64,000 nt of DNA from Deltaproteobacteria bacterium (lineage in GTDB: Bacteria; Desulfobacterota; Binatia; Binatales; Binataceae): the NCBI GenBank assembly GCA_003135135.1, contig PLDK01000041.1:62001-126000 (forward strand), in the 5' to 3' direction. A program made the translations under genes and the position numbers. The notes under the pieces were generated by a model. The model searched no databases and was not told the origin of the DNA. It worked only from the letters and a program-made list of their open reading frames with translations. This document shows, in pieces, positions 1-8,937 of the stretch (positions are counted from its first letter, which is position 1; every line of letters starts with the position of its first letter).

Positions 1-1
1 C

Positions 2-1099
2 ATTGCCAATGTCGTATTGGCAGTTCTGCTCTGCCCTGTATCGGCGTGGGCTTGGGGAAGTGATGGGCACAAAATCGTCGCGGTCGTTGCGGCGGACAAC
101 CTCACGCCGGCGGCCGCGAGCCACGTGGCAGACATCCTTGGCGCGTCGGCCGATAAAAGAGCAATTGCAACTGCGATGGAGGCGGCTTCGATCCGTCCGG
201 ATTTCGAGTTCCGCGACGAAGATCCTTTGACGAGGCCATGGCACTTCATCGACATTTGTCTGCAAGACCGGCGAGCGGACGTTCCTGCACGATGTCCCGG
301 CGGAAACTGCGTGACAGGGAAAATCGACGAATATTCGAAGCGCTTGAAAGGGAGCAACTACGACCGCTGGGGCGCTGCCGGTGATCTCGCGTTCCTGATC
401 CACTTTGTCGGCGACATCCATCAACCTCTGCACGCCGCTAACGACGAGGACCACGGCGGCAATTGCGTGACGGTCGATTCGAATATTCGAGCAAAAAATC
501 TTCACGAGGTCTGGGACACGACTATCGTGCGCCGTCTCGAAGACAGCATCGATTCCGGAAGGCCCGAGACGACGGCCCATAAGTTGGAACGAACATATGC
601 GCCTGAGAAAGAGGCCGATTCGTGGATTGCCGCCGACGATGTTGCGTGGGAATCGAATCAACTTGCGCGTTCCGACATCTACGCCGCGCTGCACATCCCA
701 ATCGAACCCTGCCAACCCACAGCCGATGTCTGCCTCAATCCCCTCGGACACGCCGTCGAGCTCGACTCTTCTTACCTGGACCACGCCGACGCGGTCGCGG
801 GTCATCAGCTTGTGAAAGCGGGATTCAGGCTGGCCAGCCTGTTGAATGAGATCTGGACACAGCCGGCTGGTCCGAACGATGGGCCGCATGCAGGGAAAGC
901 GAATTCCGCCCCGGCGCAGGTTGTTTCATCTAAGACCGTTGCCGGCCAAATCGTTTTCGTTGGTAATCGGCGAAGCAAGATTTACGCTTGGCCCGGATGC
1001 GGAACCTACGACAAGATGGCGCCCGAGAATCGAGTCGTGTTCGCCAGCCGCGAAGGAGCCGAGCAGGAGGGTTATCGGGCGGCTCGGAATTGTCCCTGA
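2..1099 (+). CDS. S1/P1-type zinc nuclease, secreted (5' end cut by window)
   Basis: Single-strand-specific endonuclease of the S1/P1 family, which hydrolyses RNA and single-stranded DNA with three zinc ions. The reading frame is open to the window edge, so the start lies upstream; what is visible begins inside a signal peptide ending VSAWA, followed by the mature WGSDGHK start. In this family the N-terminal Trp and the His after it bind zinc. Further ligand motifs are HFID, the IHFVGDIHQPLH block, DHGGN and LHEVWD. After the nuclease domain (about residue 285) a C-terminal segment with GNRRSKIYAWPGCGTYD resembles the small SKIYH-PGC-type ('sunset'/Ada-like) metal-binding modules of nucleases. 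The nuclease call is firm; the tail assignment is inferred. Confidence 0.9.
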   Translation: MANVVLAVLLCPVSAWAWGSDGHKIVAVVAADNLTPAAASHVADILGASADKRAIATAMEAASIRPDFEFRDEDPLTRPWHFIDICLQDRRADVPARCPGGNCVTGKIDEYSKRLKGSNYDRWGAAGDLAFLIHFVGDIHQPLHAANDEDHGGNCVTVDSNIRAKNLHEVWDTTIVRRLEDSIDSGRPETTAHKLERTYAPEKEADSWIAADDVAWESNQLARSDIYAALHIPIEPCQPTADVCLNPLGHAVELDSSYLDHADAVAGHQLVKAGFRLASLLNEIWTQPAGPNDGPHAGKANSAPAQVVSSKTVAGQIVFVGNRRSKIYAWPGCGTYDKMAPENRVVFASREGAEQEGYRAARNCP

Positions 1100-1314
1100 T
1101 GAATTTGCCCTGACACCGCCCCGTTTAGTCGCGTCGCGGGTGGTTGATGCTCCCGATCCATATGTGCCCTGCGCATCGGTTTGTTTGTTCCTGTTGTAAC
1201 CGCGTGAATTTCTGTCGCTATCCTCAGTCAAGTATGAATAGAGATGACGGTGATGTATCAGAGTGATACACCGCTAGGGGTTGCGTTGGGTAGGCGAATG
1301 ACTTAGCGTCGCTG

Positions 1315-2796
1315 ATGATGCTGGCTCGGGGGAGACGCTCTTTGGGATATCCACGCGCGCTGATGGGGTTGGTCGTTGCCCTGATCGCGACCACCGCGGC
1401 GCTGTTTCTTTTTTTCCAGGCAAATCCGCAGACGCTTGCCTCGCCGCTCGACACGCTCAGCTCCGAACTGGATGCCGGCAAGGACGCCCCTGACGTAGTC
1501 GAGCAGCCCGAATCCGCCAACCCCGCACCTGCGTCGATCACGATCAGCATGACGCTTGACCGCACCGCGTCAATCGAAAGCTACCTTCGCGATGCCGGGA
1601 TGGAACCGGACGACGCGCATCAGTGGGCGTCGTACATTCAGCGCATCACCGCAAACCGATATTTTCACAGCGGCCATCCGCTGACGCTATATAAGGATCC
1701 CGAGACCGGTGAGATGCGCGGCCTCAAGTACGATCTTGACGAAAAGACCACGCTCACCGCGGCCAGCCTCGGCGCCGGCGTGCTTAAGGCTGGGCTGCGG
1801 CCGATCGAGTATTTCGTTCGCCCGATCAAGCTGACGTTCGCGGTCAAGGACAGCTTCCAGCGCGCAGCCGCCGAGAACGGGATTCCCAAGCCAATCGTCG
1901 ACACGCTGAAGGATGCGTTCGCGGACCGCCACGATCTCAATCGCCTCGCGCCCGGTTCCGCAGTCAAGCTGATTTACGATGAAAAGGTCAGCCGCGACGG
2001 CTCCTACACGCTCGCCGGCGACGTGCAGGCGGCGCAAATCCGCTTTGGGAGCCGTACCCTGACGGCGATATCGTTCTCGGACGAACACGGCCGCCCTCAT
2101 CTATATGACGAAAAGGGCCACGCGCTCGGTCCGCAGTCCCTGAAGTTCCCGCTCAATTTCCAGTACATTTCCTCGGGCTTCACCTTTCATCGCTATCATC
2201 CGATCCTGCACGAGTATCGGCCTCACGTCGGCGTCGATCTGGTCGCCAAATACGGCGAGCCGGTCAAGGCCGTCGCCGATGGCACTGTGATAAGCGCGGG
2301 GTGGCAGGGCGAGCTCGGCAATTGCATCCGCATTCAGCATCAGCATGAGATGATCAGCATCTACGGCCATCTGTCGAAGATTGGCTCCGACGTGAAGCCG
2401 GGCGGTTACGTTCATATGGGGCAGGTCATTGGAAATGTCGGCTCGACCGGCCTTTCGACCGGGCCGCATCTCCATTTCGCGATGGAAAAAGCCGGCGCCT
2501 GGGTCAATCCGCTCACCGAGAACCTGGGCGAGAATCACGAGGTCTCGCCGCGGATGAAGGCGATCTTCGACGACATCAAGGATCGCTACCAGTCTGCGCT
2601 GGCCAAGCTGCCCGACCTCGGCAGCCATTTCATCGCGACCGACGCGCGAAAACCCGCGATCTCGAAGTTCGCCGACATGTACCACGTGACGCTCAGCCGC
2701 AGCCCGGCAAAGAGCGCGCATATCCGGGCACAGAGAATCTCGAGCAGCCGCAGCGGCGATGCGTTCGGAGCCTCGGAGTCCGACAGCGCGCTGTGA
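1315..2796 (+). CDS. M23 family peptidoglycan metallopeptidase
   Basis: Membrane-anchored or periplasmic murein endopeptidase of the lysostaphin-like M23 family, 493 aa. An N-terminal hydrophobic segment (about residues 15-37) follows a basic start. A central region (about 75-260) resembles the LysM-like/OapA-type domains of MepM-type enzymes. The catalytic M23 domain at about 290-410 carries the zinc motifs HVGVD and GPHLHF with IYGHLS between them. A Ser/Arg-rich tail follows. It stands alone, 215 bp after the nuclease. Two tandem ATG codons occur at 1315 and 1318; the longer form is given. Confidence 0.9.
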   Translation: MMLARGRRSLGYPRALMGLVVALIATTAALFLFFQANPQTLASPLDTLSSELDAGKDAPDVVEQPESANPAPASITISMTLDRTASIESYLRDAGMEPDDAHQWASYIQRITANRYFHSGHPLTLYKDPETGEMRGLKYDLDEKTTLTAASLGAGVLKAGLRPIEYFVRPIKLTFAVKDSFQRAAAENGIPKPIVDTLKDAFADRHDLNRLAPGSAVKLIYDEKVSRDGSYTLAGDVQAAQIRFGSRTLTAISFSDEHGRPHLYDEKGHALGPQSLKFPLNFQYISSGFTFHRYHPILHEYRPHVGVDLVAKYGEPVKAVADGTVISAGWQGELGNCIRIQHQHEMISIYGHLSKIGSDVKPGGYVHMGQVIGNVGSTGLSTGPHLHFAMEKAGAWVNPLTENLGENHEVSPRMKAIFDDIKDRYQSALAKLPDLGSHFIATDARKPAISKFADMYHVTLSRSPAKSAHIRAQRISSSRSGDAFGASESDSAL

Positions 2797-2892
2797 TCTG
2801 AACGTCTTGCAGTTTCGCCCCATTCTTTGATCGCCATTACCAGGTCGCAACTTCCCGGTCACAGCTGAAATCCCGACGAGGCTGCACCTGAA

Positions 2893-3705
2893 ATGCGCGA
2901 GCATCCCAATACCGATTTCTTCAAGCCCGGATTGCCGCGCGCCTTTGGCCATCGCGGAAGCGCCGGTACGCATCCTGAAAATACGCTCGAAGCATTTGCC
3001 GCCGCCGCCGCGATCGGCATTCAGTATCTCGAACTCGACATCCATATGACGCGCGACGGCGAAATCGTTGTCAGTCACGACGACCATCTGGAGCGCACTT
3101 GCGGGCGCGCCGGCGTCATCCGCGAACGGACGTACGCCGAGCTTGCGGCGGCCGACGCGGGCCGGATGTTTACGCTCGACGGCGCGAATTTTCCATTCAG
3201 AGACAAGGGCATCCGGATGCCGCGTCTGGCCGAAGTGCTTGCGGCATTTCCAAAACTGCCGATCGAGATCGAGGTCAAGCAAATTGCGCCGAGCGTGATC
3301 GTGCCGATGCTCGGCGTGATTGATCGCGCCGGGATGCGCAGGAGTGTGTTCGTCGCCAGCGAGCACCAGCAACCGCTCGACGAGGTCCGGATGCTGGCGC
3401 CGGAAATCCCGACCAATTTTTCGTACTTCGAAACCGGCGGATTCTTTCAGGCGATGGTGAGCCGCGACAAGTATCGTCCGCCCGGCGACGCACTCCAAAT
3501 CCCGCCCAGCTACGAGTCGTGGCAACTCGTCACGCCCGAAAGTGTCGAGTTCGCCCATCGCATCGGACTCGAAGTGCACGTCTGGACGGTGAACGAGGAA
3601 GCCGAGATGCGGGAACTGCTCGACATGGGCGTGGACGGACTGATCAGCGACTACCCGCGCCGCTTGCTCGACGTGATTCGCAGCCGCGCATCCGCGCCCC
3701 GCTGA
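2893..3705 (+). CDS. Glycerophosphodiester phosphodiesterase
   Basis: Hydrolyses glycerophosphodiesters to glycerol-3-phosphate and an alcohol. The 270-aa TIM-barrel shows the GDPD signature: GHRGSAGTHPENTLEAF near the start (catalytic His and metal-binding Glu), LELDIHMTRDG, the second catalytic His in VVSHD, and the C-terminal VHVWTVNEEAEM and GVDGLISDYP. There is no signal peptide, so it is cytoplasmic. It lies 81 bp before the F420 oxidoreductase on the same strand. Confidence 0.95.
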   Translation: MREHPNTDFFKPGLPRAFGHRGSAGTHPENTLEAFAAAAAIGIQYLELDIHMTRDGEIVVSHDDHLERTCGRAGVIRERTYAELAAADAGRMFTLDGANFPFRDKGIRMPRLAEVLAAFPKLPIEIEVKQIAPSVIVPMLGVIDRAGMRRSVFVASEHQQPLDEVRMLAPEIPTNFSYFETGGFFQAMVSRDKYRPPGDALQIPPSYESWQLVTPESVEFAHRIGLEVHVWTVNEEAEMRELLDMGVDGLISDYPRRLLDVIRSRASAPR

Positions 3706-3785
3706 GCGCGCTCTTTCCAGTACGCCGCGGGCTTTGTTACGATTTCGCCCATTCGTCGAAACAATTTACGCGGGAGCGAAAAATT

Positions 3786-4805
3786 ATGAAGCTCGACACT
3801 GGTCTCTCAGCGCGCAACTTGCGCGATGTTCCGGCCGCCGCCCGCGCCGCCGAGGCTGCGGGATTCGATGCGATCTGGATTCCGGAGGCCGGCAACGACG
3901 CCTTCCTTCCGGCTGCGCTGGTCGCCGAGCATACCAGCCGAATCAAAATGGGCACCTCGGTCGCGATTGCGTTTCCGCGCAGCCCCATGGTTACGGCCGC
4001 GACCGCGTGGGATCTGGCGGGGCTTTCCGAGGGCCGCTTCATCCTCGGCCTCGGCACGCAGGTAAAGGGCCATATCGAGCGCCGCTACAGCACGAAGTGG
4101 GAAGCGCCGGTGCCGCGCCTGCGCGAGTACATCATGGCGCTCCGCGCGATCTTCAAATGCTGGTCGGAGGGCGGCGCGAAACTTTCGTTTCAGGGCAAGT
4201 ACTACAACTTCTCGTTGATGACGCCGTTCTTCACGCCGGCCAGGCACAACTACTGGAATGTGCCGATTCACATCGCCGGCGTCAACGAATATATCCTCCG
4301 GCTCGCCGGCGAACTGTGCGAGGGCCTGCATGCGCATCCCTTCAACTCGCCCAAGTATCTCCGTGAAGTCGTGCTGCCGAACGTCGAGAAGGGTCTCAAG
4401 AAGGCCGGGCGCTCGCGCAAGGACTTCGAAATCCAGTCGGCAGCGTTCGTGATCGTCGGCCATAATCAGGACGAAATAAAAAAAACCCGCGAAGCCATCC
4501 GGCAGCAGATCTCGTTTTACGCCTCGACCCGAACCTACAAGATCGTGCTCGACACGCACGGATGGGGCGATGTCGCCCAGCGGCTGAACGAAAAGGCCGC
4601 CAGGGGCGAGTGGGTCTCGATGGCCAGGGAGATCACCGACGAGATGCTCGACGTGTACACGGTCGCGGGCACCTACGACGAGATCGCGGACAAGGTGATG
4701 CAGCGTTATGATGGGCTGCTCGACCGGGTTGCATTCTACATTCCGTATCGCGCCGGCACCGACGACGCGCAATGGGCAAAACTCGCAAAGCGATTCAACG
4801 GCTGA
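3786..4805 (+). CDS. LLM-class F420-dependent oxidoreductase (TIGR03617-like)
   Basis: Luciferase-like monooxygenase fold protein of about 339 aa that most likely uses coenzyme F420 for hydride transfer. The start was set at the ATG giving MKLDTGL, because the longer open frame overlaps the GDPD gene and has no coding character. Features typical of the TIGR03617 (MSMEG_2256) group are ARAAEAAGFDAIWIPEAGND near the N-terminus, GTSVAIAFPRSPM, the LGLGTQVKGHIERR stretch, REYIMALRAIF and LMTPFFTP. The substrate is unknown. F420 use implies the organism makes F420; no biosynthesis gene lies in this window. Confidence 0.9.
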   Translation: MKLDTGLSARNLRDVPAAARAAEAAGFDAIWIPEAGNDAFLPAALVAEHTSRIKMGTSVAIAFPRSPMVTAATAWDLAGLSEGRFILGLGTQVKGHIERRYSTKWEAPVPRLREYIMALRAIFKCWSEGGAKLSFQGKYYNFSLMTPFFTPARHNYWNVPIHIAGVNEYILRLAGELCEGLHAHPFNSPKYLREVVLPNVEKGLKKAGRSRKDFEIQSAAFVIVGHNQDEIKKTREAIRQQISFYASTRTYKIVLDTHGWGDVAQRLNEKAARGEWVSMAREITDEMLDVYTVAGTYDEIADKVMQRYDGLLDRVAFYIPYRAGTDDAQWAKLAKRFNG

Positions 4806-4873
4806 GTTTCGCGATTCTCGTGATGGATTGTCGTGACCTGCTGAACAAGGAGAAAACTTCGATAAGCAAGGCA

Positions 4874-5305
4874 ATGTTGAAAACGATGGCCGTGATGGCG
4901 GCCGTGGCCGCGTTCATGCTTCCCAGCGCCGGCCGAATCGCGGCTGCCGCCGACGCCGCCCCCTCGGCCGCGGCAGCGCCAGCGCGCGCCGTGGACGAGC
5001 CCGGCACCAGGAAATTCACGCTTGTCTCGGTCGAGGTGGACAACACGAAGTTCTGGTTGCCCAGCGTGATCGCGGTCGAACAGGGCGACAAGGTAACGCT
5101 CACGCTCAAGAATCAGGTGCCGGGCGCGGGCCCGTCGAATCAGCACGGCTTTACGATTCCCGCATACAACATCGCGGAGATTGTGACATCCGGCGCGCCC
5201 AAGAAGGTCACCTTCGTCGCCGACAAACCGGGCGTGTTCCAGTATTTTTGCCAGTTGCATCTTGCGCATATCGGCGGCTCGTTAATCGTCCTGCCCAAGA
5301 AATAG
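4874..5305 (+). CDS. Cupredoxin-domain protein, exported
   Basis: Small periplasmic copper-protein candidate. From the ATG at 4874 it has 143 aa with a hydrophobic signal peptide (MAVMAAVAAFMLPSAG) and an Ala-rich linker, then one cupredoxin barrel. Candidate copper ligands are the His of NQHGF and the Cys and His of YFCQLHLAHIGG. The axial Met of plastocyanin-type sites is not at its usual place; HIGG is there instead. An upstream in-frame ATG at 4823 and a strong AAGGAG at 4847-4852 leave the start uncertain. It follows the F420 oxidoreductase by 68 bp and may share its transcript. Confidence 0.8.
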   Translation: MLKTMAVMAAVAAFMLPSAGRIAAAADAAPSAAAAPARAVDEPGTRKFTLVSVEVDNTKFWLPSVIAVEQGDKVTLTLKNQVPGAGPSNQHGFTIPAYNIAEIVTSGAPKKVTFVADKPGVFQYFCQLHLAHIGGSLIVLPKK

Positions 5306-5414
5306 TTTTTTGCCGGGGCGGCGCGGGAGGGCGCATGAGACTCGCAGACTCGCGCCTCTCGCCGGCGCGCCCCCCGATGCCATCGGTGCGCGAAAGGGCT
5401 AGGCTTGATCGCGC

Positions 5415-6239
5415 ATGCGCACGGTAGTCCTCTATGCGCGCTCGCCGGATTGGCGCGCGGTCGTCGAGCGCGCCGACGAATTGATCGCGTCGCCGGATTT
5501 CCGGGTGCTCAAATCTGAAGCGCGCACGCTGGCTGGATTCCTCGACGTCCCCGGCGCCGGGACCGCGTTCCTGAAGCGCGTCGAGGTTCCCTCATGGGGC
5601 CGCGGCGTTTACGCGCGATTACGCGGATCTCGCGCCGCGCGATCGCTCGCCGGCGCCGCGATGCTCCAGGCGCAAGGCTTGGCGCATCCGGAGCCGCTGG
5701 CGGCCATGGATATGTACCAGGCGGGTGCGATTCGAGCCTCCTATCTCGTCAGCCGCGCGCTCATCAACGCCGACTCTCTGAGCCGCTTCATGCTCGGCCC
5801 CGGAGAAATCAAGGGACGCGACGTGCATCGCCGCAAGCAAATCTCCGATACGGTGGCCGCGCAAATCCGGCGTCTGCACGAGTCGGGTCTTTACACTCGC
5901 GATCTGCAGGAGACCAACATCATGGTCGAGGAGAACGAGTCCGGCGGCTTCAAAGTGTACTTTATCGACCTCGAGGATTTCCGCAGCGCCGCCAACGTCT
6001 CCTGGGATCGCCGGATTCTGAACCTGGTGCATCTCGATCGCAGCATCGGGCGATTTCTCTGCCGCGCGGCGCGTCTCGATTTTCTTTACTCTTACCTGGG
6101 CCATCGGCCGGATCGCGCGGCCGCGCGCAGGATGGTCGCCGAAGTTGGAGCGGCGCGCGACTCGATCGATCGCCGCAAGCGCCGCGCCGTCCCGGCCACG
6201 GAGCCCGTCGTGAAGCCGCTCGCTGGAGGAACTGAGTAG
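5415..6239 (+). CDS. Kdo/WaaP-like (lipopolysaccharide kinase family) protein
   Basis: Kinase-fold protein of 274 aa resembling the Kdo/WaaP/InaA lipopolysaccharide core kinases. The catalytic loop is visible as LYTRDLQETNIMV (Asp followed five residues later by Asn; the usual His before Arg-Asp is Thr) and the metal-binding Asp in YFIDLEDF. FLKRVEVP is a candidate for the ATP-binding Lys. Phosphorylation of lipid A/core heptose is the family role; the true substrate here is not known. Its stop overlaps the GTG start of the VIT-family gene by one base (TAGTG), so the two are probably co-translated. Confidence 0.7.
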   Translation: MRTVVLYARSPDWRAVVERADELIASPDFRVLKSEARTLAGFLDVPGAGTAFLKRVEVPSWGRGVYARLRGSRAARSLAGAAMLQAQGLAHPEPLAAMDMYQAGAIRASYLVSRALINADSLSRFMLGPGEIKGRDVHRRKQISDTVAAQIRRLHESGLYTRDLQETNIMVEENESGGFKVYFIDLEDFRSAANVSWDRRILNLVHLDRSIGRFLCRAARLDFLYSYLGHRPDRAAARRMVAEVGAARDSIDRRKRRAVPATEPVVKPLAGGTE

Positions 6240-6961
6240 TGGCTTTTTCGATCCTCAGCCGCGAGTACGACCATCACACCGAGCAGGTCCACGCCGCCGG
6301 CGGAAGCTGGGTGCGCGACGTGATGCTCGGGCTGAACGACGGACTGGTCGCCTCGTTTGCGGTTACCTCCGGCGTTGCGGGCGCGTTCGTCACCGGCAAC
6401 GCGGCGATGATGGCGGGACTGTCGGAGATGCTGGGCGGCGCGGTGGCGATGGGGCTTGCGGCGTTCATCTCCGCGCGCTCGCAGATCGAGTTTTATCAAA
6501 GCGAGATACAACGCGAGCGCGACGAAATCCGCCGATGGCCCGAGCGCGAGCGCGAAGAGATCAGCACCATCTATCGAAAAAAGGGCTTCGCCGGGCCGCT
6601 GCTCGATCAGATCGTCGCGCACATCACGTCGGACCCCGAGCGATGGAGCAACGTGATGATGCGCGAGGAGCTGGGCTTCAACGAAGAATCCTTCGACCGC
6701 CCGATCCGCTCCGCCTTTGCCGTCGGCTTGTCGTATCTGTCAGGCGCGGCAGTGCCCGTCTGGGCGTATATTTTTTTCGAGCCGAGCCGCGCGCTGATCG
6801 TGTCGGCCATCTCGACCGTCGCGGTGCTGTTCGGAGTCGGCGCGCTCAAGACAATCATCACCAGCCGTTCGTGGTGGCGCAGCGGACTCGAAAGCATGTT
6901 GATCGGAATAGCAGCCGCGGGTGTGACTTACGCCGCGGGCCGCATGTTTGCCGCGCGCTGA
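6239..6961 (+). CDS. VIT1/CCC1-family transporter
   Basis: Membrane protein of 240 aa in the vacuolar iron transporter (VIT1/CCC1) family, which moves Fe2+ or Mn2+. The family-defining VRDVMLGLNDGLVASFAVTSG sits at residues about 23-43, followed by the MLGGAVAMGLAAFISARSQIEFYQSE amphipathic region. A charged cytoplasmic segment (RERDEIRRWPEREREEI) occupies the middle, and three more membrane spans complete the C-terminal half. The GTG start overlaps the stop of the kinase-like gene. Confidence 0.9.
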   Translation: MAFSILSREYDHHTEQVHAAGGSWVRDVMLGLNDGLVASFAVTSGVAGAFVTGNAAMMAGLSEMLGGAVAMGLAAFISARSQIEFYQSEIQRERDEIRRWPEREREEISTIYRKKGFAGPLLDQIVAHITSDPERWSNVMMREELGFNEESFDRPIRSAFAVGLSYLSGAAVPVWAYIFFEPSRALIVSAISTVAVLFGVGALKTIITSRSWWRSGLESMLIGIAAAGVTYAAGRMFAAR

Positions 6962-7047
6962 AGCTGCGCGCCGCCGCGCGCATTGCTGCACGTTGCGCGC
7001 CGGCGGTAGATTCCCCGGAGGCCGATAGGCAGGAGCCTGTAGCAGGG

Positions 7048-7800
7048 TCAGGGCGTCGGAAAGGTGTATCTCCTCGCCCCGCTTTCGCGATCAGTATAGA
7101 TATCCACCATCACGATGGCACTGCCGCAGGAGCCGAGATCGGTGAGGCCGGTGGTACTACCGGGATAGAAATCTAGAGAGTCTCCTGTCCTCAAATCCGC
7201 CTCTTGCAAATACCCCATCATCGCGTTGCCGAGGCCGATCTCGTGCTGCCGTTGCTGCGCCTTGTCCTTGCAGTCTAGCTTCATCCACAATGTTTTCATG
7301 CGCTCGATCTCTTCTTGTGTGACTCCACTCGAAGCCATTGCCGCGTAAAGGTCTGCTTTATCGTTTTTTGCCTTCGTGGCTTCACAGACGACCTCGTTCA
7401 TGGCCACGCTTTGATCGCAGCCCGGAACGCCTGTTCGGTTGTTGAACACGACCCTCGTTATGGTGAACGGCTCCGTGTCCATCGAAACGACGCGAAGAAC
7501 GGGCAACCCCGAGAGGAGGTCCCGAGGGATCACTTGTACTTCCATTGTCGGCGGTGGCTTTACTTCTCCTGGCTTGAATCTCAGCAAGGAAGGGTGGTTC
7601 ACGGGGTTTGGGTCGGTGTCGTGATCACCCCAGTTATTTTCGGCGAGACGCGCCATTAATAACGCCAGCGCCCCAGCGATGATCAAGCCGAGGATAGTAG
7701 GAATGGCCCTCGTTTTCGCGACCAGCGCCACGCCGCATTTTGGACAGAACGAAGCAGCGTTTCTAACTTGCGAGCCGCAGTGGTTACAAACCATAGACAT
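7048..7800 (-). CDS. Zinc-ribbon membrane protein, function unknown
   Basis: Hypothetical 250-aa protein. The N-terminus is a zinc ribbon (CNHCG...FCPKCG, residues 5-24), followed by one membrane span (about 33-50, PTILGLIIAGALALLMA) and a soluble C-terminal part with paired cysteines (GCDQS..VVCE, DCKDK, GSCGS) that could form disulfides outside the membrane. No family is recognised for the C-terminal part. It lies 36 bp after the OGG-fold gene on the same strand in a locally less GC-rich patch, so the two probably form a transferred pair. Confidence 0.7.
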   Translation of the reverse strand: MSMVCNHCGSQVRNAASFCPKCGVALVAKTRAIPTILGLIIAGALALLMARLAENNWGDHDTDPNPVNHPSLLRFKPGEVKPPPTMEVQVIPRDLLSGLPVLRVVSMDTEPFTITRVVFNNRTGVPGCDQSVAMNEVVCEATKAKNDKADLYAAMASSGVTQEEIERMKTLWMKLDCKDKAQQRQHEIGLGNAMMGYLQEADLRTGDSLDFYPGSTTGLTDLGSCGSAIVMVDIYTDRESGARRYTFPTP

Positions 7801-7836
7801 CCCTGCCGCGCCCCCTTGGGGGCGACGTATTCGATT

Positions 7837-8574
7837 TCAGCGATTCGCGCGCGCAAATTCTGGCCAGTGGTCTCTAACGTGCCTCCGCCAGATCCCAGCC
7901 TTCGCACCCTTTCCGCCTATTGAAAAAATCAGCTCTTCTGTTTTATCGCCGGGTAGATCCAGCTTCTTGGCAAGGCAGTCGATGGCCTCACAGAATCGGG
8001 TATAGTCTTCTCCTGCATTTGATCTACTTGGCCACGAGCCAGTCATTCGCAGGAGGTCGGTTTTGCCGGTCAACAGTATCATCGATTTAGCCGTCCACTG
8101 ATCCATGATGTAGTTGTTCTTCAATGGCGAAAAGAAAAAGAGAAGCTTAGTAAAATACGCAGAACCCAGTCCTTTAACGCAGTTTGTATCCGTAAACAAC
8201 GCATATGCCGCAGCTCGGGTCAGCTTGCCGGTCCGAAGCGCATGGAGTCTCTTCGCAATCGCATCACGGCGCGCCCACGCATCTCTCGCATGGCCGATTC
8301 TTATGCCAGCACCCTGCCCGCCCCATGCCATCGTACAAATATACGCTACCAACAGATCTTTGCTCTTGTCCCTGCATATCCCGCGAAGCTGTTGGCGGTT
8401 GAGGCGGCAACTCCCGACCAACTTCAGTTCATTCAGAATCTCTTCGCGTGGTTCGGTATCGGGAGTGTTCAATATGGCGTTAAACCATTCAATCGGGACT
8501 CGACCACGCCAAGGAGCGCGAGTTTCGCTTATGGTTTTTCTTAGTACGCAAAGGTGGGTATCCGAAAACTTCAT
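7837..8574 (-). CDS. OGG-fold DNA glycosylase-like protein
   Basis: Protein of 245 aa that looks like the bacterial family annotated as 8-oxoguanine DNA glycosylase OGG-fold. A helix-hairpin-helix-like stretch KGLGSAYFTKLLFFFSP (about residues 140-157) is followed by YIMDQWTAKSM, the position where the catalytic Asp of the HhH glycosylase superfamily would lie. The usual catalytic Lys is not obvious, so activity on oxidised bases is not assured. Related stand-alone proteins are often found among accessory genes. Its partner is the zinc-ribbon membrane gene just downstream. Confidence 0.6.
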   Translation of the reverse strand: MKFSDTHLCVLRKTISETRAPWRGRVPIEWFNAILNTPDTEPREEILNELKLVGSCRLNRQQLRGICRDKSKDLLVAYICTMAWGGQGAGIRIGHARDAWARRDAIAKRLHALRTGKLTRAAAYALFTDTNCVKGLGSAYFTKLLFFFSPLKNNYIMDQWTAKSMILLTGKTDLLRMTGSWPSRSNAGEDYTRFCEAIDCLAKKLDLPGDKTEELIFSIGGKGAKAGIWRRHVRDHWPEFARANR

Positions 8575-8615
8575 GCCTTAGCCCTTAGCAGCTGAGGCTC
8601 CGCGCCGCGCGCGCG

Positions 8616-8921
8616 TTATGCTTCAACGAGTATGTCGTCGCCGTCGGCCTTTACCGCGTAGCATCCGAGCTTGACGCTTGCGTCGTCGAGCTTCGTTCCC
8701 GTCGTGATGTCGTATTCCCATCCGTGCCACGGGCAGGTGATGATGGTGCCGTCGAGCTCGCCCTCGGCGAGCGGGCCGCCGCGATGCTTGCAGGTGTTGT
8801 CGATCGCGTAGAATTTTCCACCCGCGTTGAACAGCGCAATCTTTTTGCCGCCGGCCTCGACGAGTTTGCCGCTGCCCTCGGGCATCTCTGTCAGCTTCGC
8901 AACTTTGATGAAGCTTGCCAT
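8616..8921 (-). CDS. Rieske [2Fe-2S] ferredoxin-like protein
   Basis: Small electron-transfer protein of 101 aa with one Rieske domain: the 2Fe-2S ligands are in CKHRGGPL and CPWHGWEYD, with typical AIDNTC and TGTKLDD surroundings. The ATG at 8921 is preferred to an upstream TTG because GGAGG lies about 9 bp before it. It starts 16 bp after argJ and is probably the last gene of a secA-argJ-Rieske transcript. Its redox partner (an oxygenase or nitrite reductase) is not in the window. Confidence 0.93.
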   Translation of the reverse strand: MASFIKVAKLTEMPEGSGKLVEAGGKKIALFNAGGKFYAIDNTCKHRGGPLAEGELDGTIITCPWHGWEYDITTGTKLDDASVKLGCYAVKADGDDILVEA

Positions 8922-8937
8922 CCGCAATTGCCTCCGC

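Noticed and set aside
1254-1270. Short hairpin TGTATC-AGAGT-GATACA before the M23 gene
   Set aside because: Only six base pairs with no T-run and no clear link to a gene; likely chance.
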